In this document: one piece after another, positions 35,755 to 45,439 of the stretch | Numbering within the stretch: the first letter of the stretch is position 1 | How the letters are laid out: each line of letters begins with the position of its first letter | Assembly: GCF_000017205.1 (NCBI RefSeq) | Contig: NC_009656.1 | Span: 124,001 to 188,000 of the forward strand | DNA from: Pseudomonas paraeruginosa PA7 | GTDB taxonomy: Bacteria; Pseudomonadota; Gammaproteobacteria; Pseudomonadales; Pseudomonadaceae | Length of the DNA: 64,000 nucleotides | Direction: 5' to 3' | Position numbers and translations under genes: made by a program | The notes under the pieces: generated by a model | What the model was told of the DNA's origin: nothing | The model's database searches: none | The model's input: only the letters and a program-made list of their open reading frames with translations

Positions 35755-36483
35755 TCAGAAGGCCCTGACCACCAGGGCCGTGATGTTGTCCGGGGCGCCG
35801 CGGGTCAGGCCCAGGTGGACCAGGCTGCGCACCACCGCGTAGGGATCGCTGTGGCCGAGCACGTCGCGCAGTTCGCTGTCGTCGGCGGTCTTGTTGAGGC
35901 CGTCGCTGCAGAGCAGGAAGCTGTCGCCGGGCAGCACGTGCAGCGCGGCTTCCGAGAGCTCCAGTCGCTCGTGCACGCCGACCGCGCGGGTGACCACGTT
36001 GGCGCGCGGATGGTGGCGCGCCTCGTCCTCGCTGATCAGGTCGTTGTCGAGCAGTTCCTGGACGTAGCTGTGGTCCCGCGAGATGGCTTCCAGCACGCCG
36101 CCGCGCAGGCGGTACAGGCGGCTGTCGCCGGCCCACAGGCAGCTCGCCTGGTTGCCGCGCGCGGCGAGCAGCACCAGGGTGCTGCCCATCACGCTGACGC
36201 CGCGCAGGCCGGCCTCCTGGCGGACCCGCTCGTTGACCTGGGCCAGGCCGGTGCGCAACGCGCCGACGTAGGCCGGTAGCGAGGAGGCGGCGGGGATGCG
36301 CCGCAGGGTGTCGACGATCAGGCTGCTGACGAAGTCGCCGGCGGCGTGGCCGCCCATGCCGTCGGCGACCACCCAGAGCCCGGACTCGGGGGCGTCGAGG
36401 CTGGCGTCCTCGTTGACCTTGCGGACCATGCCGACGTGGCTGTAGCTGGCCGATCTGTAGTAGCTGACTGAGTTGGGCACCAT
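35755..36483 (-). CDS. pppA: H1-T6SS PP2C phosphatase PppA
   Basis: A 242-aa PP2C-type phosphatase. VRKVNEDASLDAPESGLWVV carries the first metal-binding Asp, ADGMGGHAAGDF the D-G-M-G-G-H motif, LLCSDGLNKTADD the third, and APDNITALVVR the final D-N. It removes the phosphate from Fha1 and so resets the machine. ATG 36483 follows AAGGA. It is 9 bp from tagF1 and 7 bp from ppkA, which keeps kinase and phosphatase expressed together. Confidence 0.95.
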   Translation of the reverse strand: MVPNSVSYYRSASYSHVGMVRKVNEDASLDAPESGLWVVADGMGGHAAGDFVSSLIVDTLRRIPAASSLPAYVGALRTGLAQVNERVRQEAGLRGVSVMGSTLVLLAARGNQASCLWAGDSRLYRLRGGVLEAISRDHSYVQELLDNDLISEDEARHHPRANVVTRAVGVHERLELSEAALHVLPGDSFLLCSDGLNKTADDSELRDVLGHSDPYAVVRSLVHLGLTRGAPDNITALVVRAF

Positions 36484-36492
36484 CAGTTGTCC

Positions 36493-37173
36493 TTAACCGG
36501 GTATGCCGGGAAAGAGCGGGATCACCTCGCCCTCGCCGGTGAGAAATCGTCCGAACGCCGGCGCCGGCGGCAGTCCCTGGTAGCGCATCAGGCCTGCGGA
36601 AATCCGCGCCGAGCCGCGGCCCCACCAGTGGCTGGCGCCGTCGCAGGCGTGCTGGGCCAGGGCGGCGAGGCGCTGTGCCGGGGTCGCCGCCTCGCTGCGC
36701 AGCAGGTTGCCGCTGATCAGCGACTGCTCGATGCGCGGGCCGCAGGGCGGCGCCGGGAGCTGCGCCACCGCCTGCTCGAAGGCTTCGACCTCGGCTTCCG
36801 GTTCGAGGGTGGAGAGCAGCAGGCCCTCGACCTGCTCGAACCAGCCGTCGTCGCCGCCGACCAGCGCGCCGAGGTCGGCGTTCGCCGGCAGCAGGCAGGC
36901 CACGGTGAGCGGGAAGTAGCGGCCGACCCGGTCGATGCTCGGCATCACCACTCCGGCCACCGCATCGTCGCCGAGCAGGCCGGGGGCGATGGCGAAGCGC
37001 CACAGCGGGCTGGTCAGGTAGGCGTCGAGCCAGGCCGCGCCGAGTTCGTCCTGGCTGGCGCGCATGCCGCTGGCCAGCCAGGCGTCCCAGGGCTCGACGA
37101 AGGTGTTCGGCAGGCCGCGGCTGACGAAGTCGCCGCGGCCGGCCAGCTTGCCGTAGAAACCGACGCTGTTCAA
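36493..37173 (-). CDS. tagF1: H1-T6SS repressor TagF1
   Basis: A 226-aa protein. TTG 37173 overlaps the tssM1 stop (TTGA), and the next residues NSVGFYGKLAGRGDFVSRGL are the conserved TagF N-terminus, so the non-ATG start is well supported. The fold is the TagF/DUF2094 type, with a central YFPLTVACLLPAN segment. TagF blocks assembly by acting on Fha1, independently of the phosphorylation pathway. Stop at 36493. Confidence 0.93.
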   Translation of the reverse strand: MNSVGFYGKLAGRGDFVSRGLPNTFVEPWDAWLASGMRASQDELGAAWLDAYLTSPLWRFAIAPGLLGDDAVAGVVMPSIDRVGRYFPLTVACLLPANADLGALVGGDDGWFEQVEGLLLSTLEPEAEVEAFEQAVAQLPAPPCGPRIEQSLISGNLLRSEAATPAQRLAALAQHACDGASHWWGRGSARISAGLMRYQGLPPAPAFGRFLTGEGEVIPLFPGIPG

Positions 37174-40100
37174 AGGCGCTCCGGGAGGCTGAAACCGGAC
37201 ACGACCCGGCTCTTGAAGGGGTTGAAGGCGCTGCTGGCGCGCAGTTCGCAGGCGATGCTGGAGCCGTCGATGCGCAGCCGCAGGGTGAAGCGGTCCGGCG
37301 AGTTGCCGCGCTCCAGGTCCGACTGGTCGAGCAGGCGGAACCAGGCCCAGGGGCCTTCCAGGGTCAGCCCGGAGCGGCCGCTGCTGGGCGCCGGCGTCAC
37401 GGTCAGGCGGACCACGCCGAGGCCGTTGGCGCTCGGCCACTGCATCGCCACCGGGCGGCTCGGGCCGTGGTCGTAGGTCAGTTGCTGGCCGTCGAGGTCG
37501 AGGATGAACTGGCTGATCGCCGCGTCCATGGTCACCGGCTTGAGCTCGAAGCGCACCGTCGGTTGCATGCCGCCGGAGCGGAAGAAGGCGTCGCGGATCG
37601 CCGCCGCGCGCTGGAAGGTGTGCAGCACGCCGGGGTTGATGCCGAGCTTCTGCGCCGCGCCGGGCTGCCAGCGCCAGGTGCTGGCGGAGGTGTCGACGTA
37701 GGGTTGCAGGTACTGGCGGAAGTAGCTGTCCATCACCCCGCCGGCCCCGAAGAAGTGGCCGAAGTCCTCCAGGGTGGCGTCGCGCGAGCTGCCGGCGGCG
37801 ATCGGGTAGCGCCCGGCCAGGGATTGCCGGTAGACGCTGACCACGTCGCTGATCCACGCCGCGTTGAGCTGGTTGCGCACGCTGCCCATCATGCTGCTGG
37901 TGGTGGAGTTGACCACCTTCTTCACCAGGCCCTGGACCACCGGCGGCTGGCGCTCGGCGCTCAGGGCCACGCGCGAGGCGGCGGCGGCCACCTGGTTCTT
38001 GGCGTCGCCGAGCAGCGAGTCGCCGCTGGCTCCGGCCATGGCGCTGACCTGTACGTAGAGGGTGTTCATGTCCTCCAGCAGGCTGTCGATCGGCGCTGGC
38101 TCGTTGCCGCCCTCGCCCTTGCTGACCAGGCTGTTGAGTTCGGCGAAGTGCGCGCTGATCGGGTCGCTGTCGGCCTGTTGCGGCTGTTCGCGGACGCCCT
38201 CCTCTTCCTGGCCGACCAGCGAGCCGAGGCGCTGCTTGAGCTTGTCCACGGTGCCGTCGGCGGCCTTCTTCACCTGCGCGGCGACCAGCCGGTCGCCTTT
38301 CTGCAGGTCGGTCTCGCGGGCCACCGCCTCGAGCAGCTTGCGGAACGGCGAGGTCGGTCCGGAAAGGATGCGCAGCACGTCGGCGGCCTGGGTGACGTTG
38401 GTGATCGGCACCACGGTGAGGTCGGCGAGCAGGTCGTCCCACTGCCGCAGGTAGTCCTGGAAGTACAGGCGACGCACGTCGAGGGCCAGGTTGGCGGCGT
38501 CGCCGGCATCGTTCAGGTCGCGCCCGAGCACCCACTGTTCCTCGGCGATGGTGCCGGCCTGGCTGAGGCTGGCGGTGAGGAACACCTCGCGGTAGCCGCG
38601 GTAGGTGAAGAAGCCGCTGAGCGGGTCGGTGAGCGGCTTGCCGCTCTTGCGCGCGAACACCAGCGGCGCGTCGCGGCCGGCGGCGTCGCTGATGCGGAAG
38701 TCGGGCACGTCCTTGGGCAGCCTCTGCCGCTTGACCCGGTCGTAGACCCGCTGCGCCACCGGCAGTTGCTGCAACTGGCGGCGCAGGTCCTCGACCAGGT
38801 CCTGGTCCAGGCGCGCCGACGGCGGCCGCCGCTCGAGCAACGCGTCGAGGTGCGCGTGCAGCGCCTGGCGCTGTTCCGGCGAGAGGTCGCGCGGCAGGTT
38901 GCGTTCCCAGTCGAGGCTGATCCAGGCCTTGATGAAGTCGGCGTCGTAGTGGTCGGGGCTACCGAGCATCAGGTAGGCCTTCAGGCCCTCGTAGAGGAAG
39001 TCGCTGCTGCCGCCGGAGCGCAGCTGTTCCTCGATGCGGGTCACCAGGCGCGGGGCGAACACCGCGATCAGCAGCTTGCGGTAGACGCTGGCGGACTCCT
39101 CGCCGAGCATGTCGCCCTGGTACAGCCCGTAGCCTTCGGCCCAGCCCGGCGCGTCGTTGGCGAGGTTCTGCACCGCGTTGAGCTGCGGCAGCACGGCGAG
39201 CACGTCGCGCTGCGCCGGACTCAGCGACTCGATGCCGCGCGCCAGCGGGTCGACGCGCTGGTCGACCGCGGCGATGTAGCTCTGGTTGGCGCGGTAGCTG
39301 GCGATCCATACCGCCGTCACCGCCAGCACCACCAGCGCGGTGGCGCTCAGCGCGCCGATGGTCAGCCACTTGCGGCGGCGCTCGACCTTCGGGTTGGTGC
39401 CGACCAGCCCGCGCTCGCCGAACGCCACTTCGCGGAACAGCCGCTCGATGAAGTAGCTGCGCCCGGTGCCGGTCTGCCGCGCCAGGTGCTGGCGGTCGAG
39501 GTTCATCGACTGCGCCATGCTGCCGATCAGGCGGTCGATCGGGCTGCCTTCCTGGGTTCCGCTGGTGAAGTACAGGCCGCGCAACAGCGGGCGTTCCTCG
39601 TAGGGGTTGGGCTTGAACACGCCATTGAGGAACTCGCCGAGGCACTCGCGCAGGGCGGCGAACTGCTGCGGGAAGCCGTAGACCAGGTCGCGCCGCGCCG
39701 GGTCGCGTTCCTGCTGCAGGCGCTCGACCAGGCGCGCGGTGAGGCGCTGCTCGAGCAGCGCGAACTCGCTGGCGAAACCCGCCAGCGGGCCTTCCGCGCT
39801 CTTGCCGTCGTCGAGGGCGAAGGTCATTCCCCAGACCTGGGCGCGCTCCTCGCGGTTCAGGCTGTCGAAGAACTCCATGAAGCCCGGCACCAGGTCGAAC
39901 TTGGTCAGCATCACGTAGATCGGGAAGCGCACGCCGAGCTGCTGGTACAGCTCCTGGATCCGCGCGCGGATCGCCTGGGCGTGGGCGGCGCGCTCGGCGT
40001 CGCTGCCCAGCAGCAGGTCGGAGAGGCTGATGGCGATGAACGCGCCATCGATGGGACGGCGCTTGCGCTGGGTCTTGAGCAGGTCGAGGAAGCCCAGCCA

Positions 40101-40700
40101 GGCGGCCTTGTCCACCTGGGCGTGGCTGTCCTGGGTGGTATAGCGGCCGGCGGTGTCCAGCAGCACCGCTTCGTCGGTGAACCACCAGTCGCAGTTGCGC
40201 GTGCCGCCGACCCCGCGGATCGCCCCGGCGCCCATCTGCGCGGCGAGCGGGAAGTCCAGGCCGGAGTTCATCAGCGCGGTGGTCTTGCCCGAACCGGGCG
40301 GGCCGATGATCACGTACCAGGGCAGCTCGTACAGGTTGCGCCGCTCGCTGCCGCCCAGCTTGGCCCGCTTGAGCAGGGCCAGGGCCTCGTCCATGCGTTG
40401 CTTGAGGGTCGCCAGCTCTTCGGCGGTGGCGACGCTGGCGGCGTCCGGCGCGCTGACCTCGGCGAGACTCTGCATGACCTTCGCCGCGTTGCGCCGGGCC
40501 TGCACGATGCGCAGCACGCGGAAGCCGATCCAGACCAGGAACAGCAGGGCGATCAGCACCCAGCGGCTGGTCGCCGAGGCCAGCGGCTCGTAGTTGCCCA
40601 GGCGCAGCAGCGGGCCGAGGAACCAGATGACCAGGCTCAGAGCGAGCAGGCCGAGCACCGGCACCACCCAGCGCGTGAAGAAGTTGAGGAAGCCTTTCAT
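37170..40700 (-). CDS. tssM1: H1-T6SS membrane-complex protein TssM1 (IcmF1)
   Basis: A 1176-aa inner-membrane protein. Two N-terminal helices (about residues 12-31 and 46-63) are followed by a cytoplasmic GTPase-like domain with YVIIGPPGSGKTTALMNSGL (Walker A, about residue 135) and LLDTAGRYTTQD. A third helix near residue 445 (ALSATALVVLAVTAVW) leads to the periplasmic domain, which contacts TssJ. It forms the trans-envelope channel with TssJ and TssL. ATG 40700 overlaps the tssL1 stop by 4 bp. Confidence 0.95.
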   Translation of the reverse strand: MKGFLNFFTRWVVPVLGLLALSLVIWFLGPLLRLGNYEPLASATSRWVLIALLFLVWIGFRVLRIVQARRNAAKVMQSLAEVSAPDAASVATAEELATLKQRMDEALALLKRAKLGGSERRNLYELPWYVIIGPPGSGKTTALMNSGLDFPLAAQMGAGAIRGVGGTRNCDWWFTDEAVLLDTAGRYTTQDSHAQVDKAAWLGFLDLLKTQRKRRPIDGAFIAISLSDLLLGSDAERAAHAQAIRARIQELYQQLGVRFPIYVMLTKFDLVPGFMEFFDSLNREERAQVWGMTFALDDGKSAEGPLAGFASEFALLEQRLTARLVERLQQERDPARRDLVYGFPQQFAALRECLGEFLNGVFKPNPYEERPLLRGLYFTSGTQEGSPIDRLIGSMAQSMNLDRQHLARQTGTGRSYFIERLFREVAFGERGLVGTNPKVERRRKWLTIGALSATALVVLAVTAVWIASYRANQSYIAAVDQRVDPLARGIESLSPAQRDVLAVLPQLNAVQNLANDAPGWAEGYGLYQGDMLGEESASVYRKLLIAVFAPRLVTRIEEQLRSGGSSDFLYEGLKAYLMLGSPDHYDADFIKAWISLDWERNLPRDLSPEQRQALHAHLDALLERRPPSARLDQDLVEDLRRQLQQLPVAQRVYDRVKRQRLPKDVPDFRISDAAGRDAPLVFARKSGKPLTDPLSGFFTYRGYREVFLTASLSQAGTIAEEQWVLGRDLNDAGDAANLALDVRRLYFQDYLRQWDDLLADLTVVPITNVTQAADVLRILSGPTSPFRKLLEAVARETDLQKGDRLVAAQVKKAADGTVDKLKQRLGSLVGQEEEGVREQPQQADSDPISAHFAELNSLVSKGEGGNEPAPIDSLLEDMNTLYVQVSAMAGASGDSLLGDAKNQVAAAASRVALSAERQPPVVQGLVKKVVNSTTSSMMGSVRNQLNAAWISDVVSVYRQSLAGRYPIAAGSSRDATLEDFGHFFGAGGVMDSYFRQYLQPYVDTSASTWRWQPGAAQKLGINPGVLHTFQRAAAIRDAFFRSGGMQPTVRFELKPVTMDAAISQFILDLDGQQLTYDHGPSRPVAMQWPSANGLGVVRLTVTPAPSSGRSGLTLEGPWAWFRLLDQSDLERGNSPDRFTLRLRIDGSSIACELRASSAFNPFKSRVVSGFSLPERL

Positions 40701-42046
40701 TGCGCACCCTCCGCGAATACGGTGATTTCCACCCGGCGGTTGCGTGCGCGGCCTTCGGCGCTGGCATTGGTCGCCACCGGCTCGGTGTCGCTGCGCCCTT
40801 CGGCGGTGAAGCGGCCGGCTTCGCCGGTGGTCGCGCCGAGCAGGTCGGCGACCTCCTGGGCGCGGGCCTGGGACAGTTTCCAGTTGGACGGGTAGCGCAG
40901 CGTGGCGATCGGCCGGTTGTCGCTATGGCCGGTGACCAGCACCTGGCCCTTGACCTTGCGCAGGGCGTCGGCGATGCGCAGCAGCAGCGGCTGGAACTCG
41001 TCGCGCACGCTGGCGCTGGCGCTGGCGAACAGCTCGTCGCCGCGGATGGTCACCACCGAGCGATCGACGGCGTCTTCCACCGCCACCCGCTGGGCCTTGA
41101 TGTCCTCGGCGAGGAAGCGCGCCAGGCGCGGCCGCTCGATCACCCGCGGCTGGATCGCCGGGCGGTCGATGGCCTGTACCGGGATCTCGCCGATGGCGTG
41201 GATGCGCCTGAACACCGGCTCGGCGTCGGCGGCCAGCTTCATCCGCAGGCCGAACAGCAGGGCCAGCAGCAGGGCCAGGCCGATGGCGATGCCGACCCAC
41301 GGCGGCAGGTATTGCGAAAGGCGGTCGCGCATCACGCTGAGGCCGCGCCAGTGCGGCGACAGCTCGCGCTCGTATTCGCCGCGGGTGCTGCGGATCACCG
41401 CCGCGGTGCGCTCGCGCAGTGTCTCCAGCTGGCTGCGGCCGTCGTGCATGACCCGGTAGCGGCCTTCGAAGCCGAGGCTGGTGCACAGGTACAGCAGCTC
41501 CAGCAGATGCAGGCGCTGGTGCGGGTTCTGCAGGCAGTGCTCGAGCAGCTGGAAGACCTTCTCGCCGCCCCAGGCCTCGTTGTGCAGGGTGATCAACAGG
41601 CTCTGCTTGCCCCAGTCGCTGGCGCTGCCCCAGGGCGTGCTGAGCACCGCTTCGTCGAGGGCGGTGCAGAGCACGTAGCGCGCCAGCATCACTTCGTCCG
41701 CGGCGACCCCGGCCTGGCGCGCCTTCTCCTCGAACTGGCGCAGGTAGCCGAGCAGCTGTGCGCGCAGGCTGGCCGGCGCCGGGTGGGCGATGGTGCTGCG
41801 CAGGCGGGTGAGCATCGCCAGCAGCGGGCCGGCGGCCTGCTCCAGCGGGTTGAGGCCGTCGCCCCGGCTGGCCAGCGGTGCCAGGCTGGCCATCGGCGGC
41901 GGCGTGTAGGGGTCGCCGGCGCGGGGGCCGCTGGCCGGTTCCGGCGCGCGACCGCCGGGGCGCGGCATGATCATGGTGCGGTCGTCGGGCGGGCTTCCGT
42001 TGCCACCGCCGGCCGGGGTGCCGAAGGGATCGTCGATGGGGGACAT
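40697..42046 (-). CDS. tssL1: H1-T6SS membrane-complex protein TssL1 with OmpA domain
   Basis: A 449-aa protein of the extended TssL type. A Pro/Gly-rich start precedes the DotU cytoplasmic domain (about residues 65-240, ALDEAVLSTPWGSASDWGKQ). One helix (about 255-272, GIAIGLALLLALLFGL) leads to a periplasmic OmpA-like peptidoglycan-binding domain (VLVTGHSDNRPIATLRYPSN, then NRRVEITVF). It anchors the membrane complex to the cell wall and links to TssM. Start ATG 42046, 7 bp after tssK1. Confidence 0.95.
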   Translation of the reverse strand: MSPIDDPFGTPAGGGNGSPPDDRTMIMPRPGGRAPEPASGPRAGDPYTPPPMASLAPLASRGDGLNPLEQAAGPLLAMLTRLRSTIAHPAPASLRAQLLGYLRQFEEKARQAGVAADEVMLARYVLCTALDEAVLSTPWGSASDWGKQSLLITLHNEAWGGEKVFQLLEHCLQNPHQRLHLLELLYLCTSLGFEGRYRVMHDGRSQLETLRERTAAVIRSTRGEYERELSPHWRGLSVMRDRLSQYLPPWVGIAIGLALLLALLFGLRMKLAADAEPVFRRIHAIGEIPVQAIDRPAIQPRVIERPRLARFLAEDIKAQRVAVEDAVDRSVVTIRGDELFASASASVRDEFQPLLLRIADALRKVKGQVLVTGHSDNRPIATLRYPSNWKLSQARAQEVADLLGATTGEAGRFTAEGRSDTEPVATNASAEGRARNRRVEITVFAEGAQ

Positions 42047-42052
42047 CGTTGC

Positions 42053-43387
42053 TTATCCTCGAATGGCCCAGAAGGCCAGGTTCAGCCCGGGGAACTGGCC
42101 GGCGATGTGGAAGGCGAAGCCGCCGGAGTGCGTCAGCTGCTTCCAGTGCGCGCTGCCGCGGTCCAGTTCGAAATAGGTGGAGCCGGCGTGGTAGGGGATC
42201 TGCCGCGGCGCCACCGGCATCGGCAGCAGGCCGATGCCCGGCAGCTGCAGGTTGACCAGGTCGCGGATGTGTTCCACCGAGCCGACCTTGGCCTGCTGCG
42301 GGAAGTGCCCGCGCAGGGTCTCGCCGGGCACGTCGGCGCGCACCACCAGGATGAAGCTGGCGTTGTCGATCAGGTTGCGGTCGCTGAGCATGGCGACATG
42401 CACACCGTAGGCCTTCTCGACGATCGGGATGGCGATCGCCTTGGCGTCGATCACCGTCGCCAGCGCCTGGCGCAGGGCGAGCATCACCGGGGCGAAGCTG
42501 GCGGCCAGGTCGTCGTGGTTGTACACCGGGTACTCCTCGGGACGCCGCTGGCTGGCGGTGAAGGTGCAGAACTCGCCGGCCAGGGCCACCAGCTCGCGGT
42601 ACAGCTCCTGCGGGTGCAGCGGGCGCACGCGGGACAGGTGGCCGGTGAGCGCCTCGGCGCGGTTGACCAGTTGCAGCAGCAGGAAATCGGCGATCTCCGA
42701 GGCGCCACCGGCGCTGGAGGCCACCACCCGTCCGGCGAGGGCCTCGCCGCGCTGGTGGAGCAGGCCCAGCAGTTCCTTGGCGAAGGACGCCAGGGGCGGC
42801 GCGGCGGCGATATCGAGTACCGGCGGCAGGTAGTCCTCGTCCAGGCTCAGGGCCTGGTCGGCGCGCTTCTCGCGGACCCGCGCGATGCCCAGCGCGGCGT
42901 ACTCGCCGAGGCCGTCGCGCTCGGTCAGCAGGCGGAACGCCTGGCTGCCCAGGGCCACCGGCGCGCGGCTCTCGAAGGCGGCGTTGTCGTCGCGCACTTC
43001 CTGCACCTGGCTGACGTAGCGGGCGCCGCCGAGGGCCTCGCCCTCCTCCGCCGTGTCGCGGGTGCCGACCCGTTTCAGCGGCAGGCCGAGGTAGACGATG
43101 CCGTCGCGCAGGCTTTCCTCGACGTTCAGCGGTGCCGGCGCCGGGTCGTCGGCGGGGATGTTGAACGGCGTACCGTCCGGCAGCACGCCGCGGGCGCTGA
43201 GCACGGCGAGCTTGCCCTGGGTCAGCAGGGCGTCGTCCAGCTTCAGTTCGGAGAAGCCCCAGCCACCCGCCAGGAGCGAGCGGCAGCGGCCATCCACCAG
43301 GGTTTCCAGGTAGCGGTCGTGCTGCTGGAAATGTTGCGGCCGCAGGAACATGCCTTCGGACCACACCACGCGGTTATTCCAGGACAT
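42053..43387 (-). CDS. tssK1: H1-T6SS baseplate-membrane adaptor TssK1
   Basis: A 444-aa protein. MSWNNRVVWSEGMFLRPQHF and the following Q-Q-H-D-R-Y are the TssK N-terminus; LPGIGLLPMPVAPRQIPYHA and the YFELDR region close to the end are conserved as well. TssK is a trimer that resembles phage receptor-binding proteins and ties the baseplate to TssL/TssM. It lies 16 bp after tssJ1 in the same operon. Length fits the family. Confidence 0.95.
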   Translation of the reverse strand: MSWNNRVVWSEGMFLRPQHFQQHDRYLETLVDGRCRSLLAGGWGFSELKLDDALLTQGKLAVLSARGVLPDGTPFNIPADDPAPAPLNVEESLRDGIVYLGLPLKRVGTRDTAEEGEALGGARYVSQVQEVRDDNAAFESRAPVALGSQAFRLLTERDGLGEYAALGIARVREKRADQALSLDEDYLPPVLDIAAAPPLASFAKELLGLLHQRGEALAGRVVASSAGGASEIADFLLLQLVNRAEALTGHLSRVRPLHPQELYRELVALAGEFCTFTASQRRPEEYPVYNHDDLAASFAPVMLALRQALATVIDAKAIAIPIVEKAYGVHVAMLSDRNLIDNASFILVVRADVPGETLRGHFPQQAKVGSVEHIRDLVNLQLPGIGLLPMPVAPRQIPYHAGSTYFELDRGSAHWKQLTHSGGFAFHIAGQFPGLNLAFWAIRG

Positions 43388-43403
43388 AGGGAACTCCGGA
43401 GGT

Positions 43404-43868
43404 TCAGGGCGCGGGACGCGCGACGATGCCGATGGCCTGCGCGCCGAGCGTGACGTCGAGATGGCTGGTGCGTTGCCCCGGGATGTCCAGGACCTGGCGC
43501 CAGGTGGCGCGGTCGAGGTCGCGGTAGGCGGCGACGAAGCCGAGCTGGCGGGTCTGCTCGTCGAGGGTGCGCTCGATGCGCCGCTCCTCGCCCGGACGCA
43601 GGAGGAACTCGTCCTGCTCCACCAGGTCGCCGCCGAGCGTGGACGGCGCGTTGTCGGTGAGAGCGAAGTAGTCGGCGCGGCCGAACGCGGTGTCCTTCTT
43701 CAGCTCGTACAGCCGCAGGCGCAGCGGCGCCGCCTGGCCGGCGGCGGACGGGTTGAGGTTGGGCGCGGCGTGGAGCCAGATCACCACCCGCGTCGGCGGG
43801 GTTTCCGGCGGGCTGGACGAGCAGGCGGCGAGCAGCAGCCCGAACAGCGCGATCATCAGTTTCTGCAT
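43404..43868 (-). CDS. tssJ1: H1-T6SS outer-membrane lipoprotein TssJ1
   Basis: A 154-aa lipoprotein with lipobox LLAAC (Cys 16). The mature part has VVIWLHAAPNLNPSAAGQAA and PLRLRLYELKKDTAFGRADY, the conserved TssJ beta-sandwich start. It holds the membrane complex to the outer membrane by binding TssM. ATG 43868 is the only start giving a proper signal peptide. It is 44 bp from fha1. Confidence 0.95.
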   Translation of the reverse strand: MQKLMIALFGLLLAACSSSPPETPPTRVVIWLHAAPNLNPSAAGQAAPLRLRLYELKKDTAFGRADYFALTDNAPSTLGGDLVEQDEFLLRPGEERRIERTLDEQTRQLGFVAAYRDLDRATWRQVLDIPGQRTSHLDVTLGAQAIGIVARPAP

Positions 43869-43912
43869 GGTGTCGTCCTCATTGACGTTGTTTCTCCTGG
43901 TGTTCGTCGGCG

Positions 43913-45439
43913 TCAGGAACGCCGTAGTCGAGCGCTGTGTTCCTCGTAGGCGCGGCTGAATTCGCGGCCGAACAGCTCTTGGAAGTCATCCTCCGCCTCG
44001 CGCAGGATCTTCGCGTACAGCTCGGTGAAGCTTTCCCAGTTCTGTGCCTGGCGGGCCCCCGGCAGCAGGCCGGAGAGCCCGGCCGGCTTGCCGAAGCGGG
44101 CTTCCAGCGCGGCCGGTTCGAAGCGTGCCAGCAGGTGGCGGATGGCCGCCTGCACGCCGGCCATCACTGCCAGCTGGTGCGCCTTGAGATCCTCGAAGCT
44201 GTCGGCCACCGCGCGGTCCGGCGCCATGAACGCCTGGTTGTCGCGGCGCAGCAGGAGCAGCATGGCTTCGTCGACGTTCGGCGCGAATTTCAGCGGGTTG
44301 TTCTGCACCGGCTGGATCATGGTCTGCGCCATGCGGAACTCGCCCTTCAGGCTGGCCCGCGCACGCAGCACGTCGACCAGCCCTTCCACCAGGCCGCGAT
44401 AGCTGCGGCCGATGGCTTCCATCTGCGCCTCGGCGCCGGCCGGGTCGACCTTCAGCTGGGTCATCCCGGCGCCGCGCAGGAACGCCTGCAGCAGGTCGGC
44501 GCCGGCCGTGGGGGCGGCGCTTGCCGGCGGCGTCGGCGGCGCCACGCTCGCTGGCTGTGGCTGTGGCTGTGGCTGTGGCTGTGGCTGTGGCTGTGGCTGT
44601 GGCTGTGGCTGTGGCTGTGGCTGTGGCTGTGGCGGCTGCTGGGTGATCCCGGGGTCGGCGAAGGGCATCGCCAGGGGTGCCGGCTCCGGCGTCGGCAGCG
44701 GCGTGGCGAGGGGTTCCGTTGCAGGCGCCGGGCCCGCAGCGGGCGTATTGCCGAGCAGCTCGGCGAACGGGTCCCAGTCGGCCGGAATCAGCGGCGCACC
44801 GCCAGCGGGCGCTGGCGCCGGAGTGATCGCGGGCGGTGGCGGGATCACCGGTTCCGGCGGACGGAAGTCGTGCTGTTCGGCCGGCACGTGGTCCGGGCGC
44901 GGTGCCGCGCCGGGCGGCGGCGGGGTGAGGAAGTCGAACAGGTCGGGCCTGGTATCCAGCGGCGAGCCGCCCTGGAAATGCGCCGCCACCGCCGGGTGCG
45001 GGGTGGCCGCCGGCTCGGGAAATGCCGGCGCCGTGGCGGCGTTCTGCCGGCTCATCAGCGCATCGAAGCTGGTGAATGGATCGGTCTGCGGGTTGCCGCT
45101 GCCGGGCAGGGCGATGTCGTGGCCGAGCTGGACGAGGATGTCGTACTCGCCGAGGCGGACGGTCTCGCCGTCCTGCAGCGGTTCGCTGTTGCCGCGGCGC
45201 AGGCGATGTCCGGCGTTGACCAGCAGCACGCCGTTGGTGCTGGTATCGGTGAGGTAGTACACCCCGTCGCGGTTGAGGATGGTGCAGTGGCGGCTGGAGA
45301 CCAGGCGCTCCGGGTCCGGCAGGACCCAGTCGTTGTCCGGGCCCCGACCGATGGTCAGCTGTCCCTGGTCCAGTACCTTTTCCGAACACTGACCGGGGGT
45401 CAGCTTGTGGTAGCTGGTGATGGTCAATCGCAGCGGCAT
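43913..45439 (-). CDS. fha1: H1-T6SS FHA-domain scaffold Fha1
   Basis: A 508-aa protein. ATG 45439 follows AGGAG; an in-frame upstream ATG gives an unrelated 41-residue extension and is rejected. The FHA domain (about residues 25-95) has [20 protein letters not shown] then SSRHCTI, which binds phosphothreonine. A low-complexity linker contains about 14 Pro-Gln pairs. The C-terminal TagH/ImpI-like domain has [20 protein letters not shown]. Phosphorylation by PpkA makes Fha1 promote assembly at the attack site. First gene of the minus-strand arm. Confidence 0.95.
   Translation of the reverse strand: MPLRLTITSYHKLTPGQCSEKVLDQGQLTIGRGPDNDWVLPDPERLVSSRHCTILNRDGVYYLTDTSTNGVLLVNAGHRLRRGNSEPLQDGETVRLGEYDILVQLGHDIALPGSGNPQTDPFTSFDALMSRQNAATAPAFPEPAATPHPAVAAHFQGGSPLDTRPDLFDFLTPPPPGAAPRPDHVPAEQHDFRPPEPVIPPPPAITPAPAPAGGAPLIPADWDPFAELLGNTPAAGPAPATEPLATPLPTPEPAPLAMPFADPGITQQPPQPQPQPQPQPQPQPQPQPQPQPQPQPASVAPPTPPASAAPTAGADLLQAFLRGAGMTQLKVDPAGAEAQMEAIGRSYRGLVEGLVDVLRARASLKGEFRMAQTMIQPVQNNPLKFAPNVDEAMLLLLRRDNQAFMAPDRAVADSFEDLKAHQLAVMAGVQAAIRHLLARFEPAALEARFGKPAGLSGLLPGARQAQNWESFTELYAKILREAEDDFQELFGREFSRAYEEHSARLRRS
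44553..44630. repeat. Hexanucleotide tandem repeat (GGCTGT)x13 inside fha1
   Basis: Thirteen perfect head-to-tail copies of a 6-bp unit. On the minus strand they encode alternating Pro and Gln in the linker between the two Fha1 domains. Because the unit is two codons, slippage changes linker length but not the frame. Confidence 0.97.

Noticed and set aside
32733..35768. A 1011-aa open frame on the plus strand opposite ppkA
   Set aside because: Antisense frame produced by high G+C codon bias. Composition is rich in Arg, Gly, Ala and Leu without family motifs, while the minus strand has a clear kinase/VWA protein.
37467..40895. A 1142-aa open frame on the plus strand opposite tssM1
   Set aside because: Same antisense artefact; the minus-strand TssM1 has all family features.
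44553..44630. Short repeat array that could be mistaken for CRISPR
   Set aside because: Units are 6 bp with no spacers and lie inside a coding linker.
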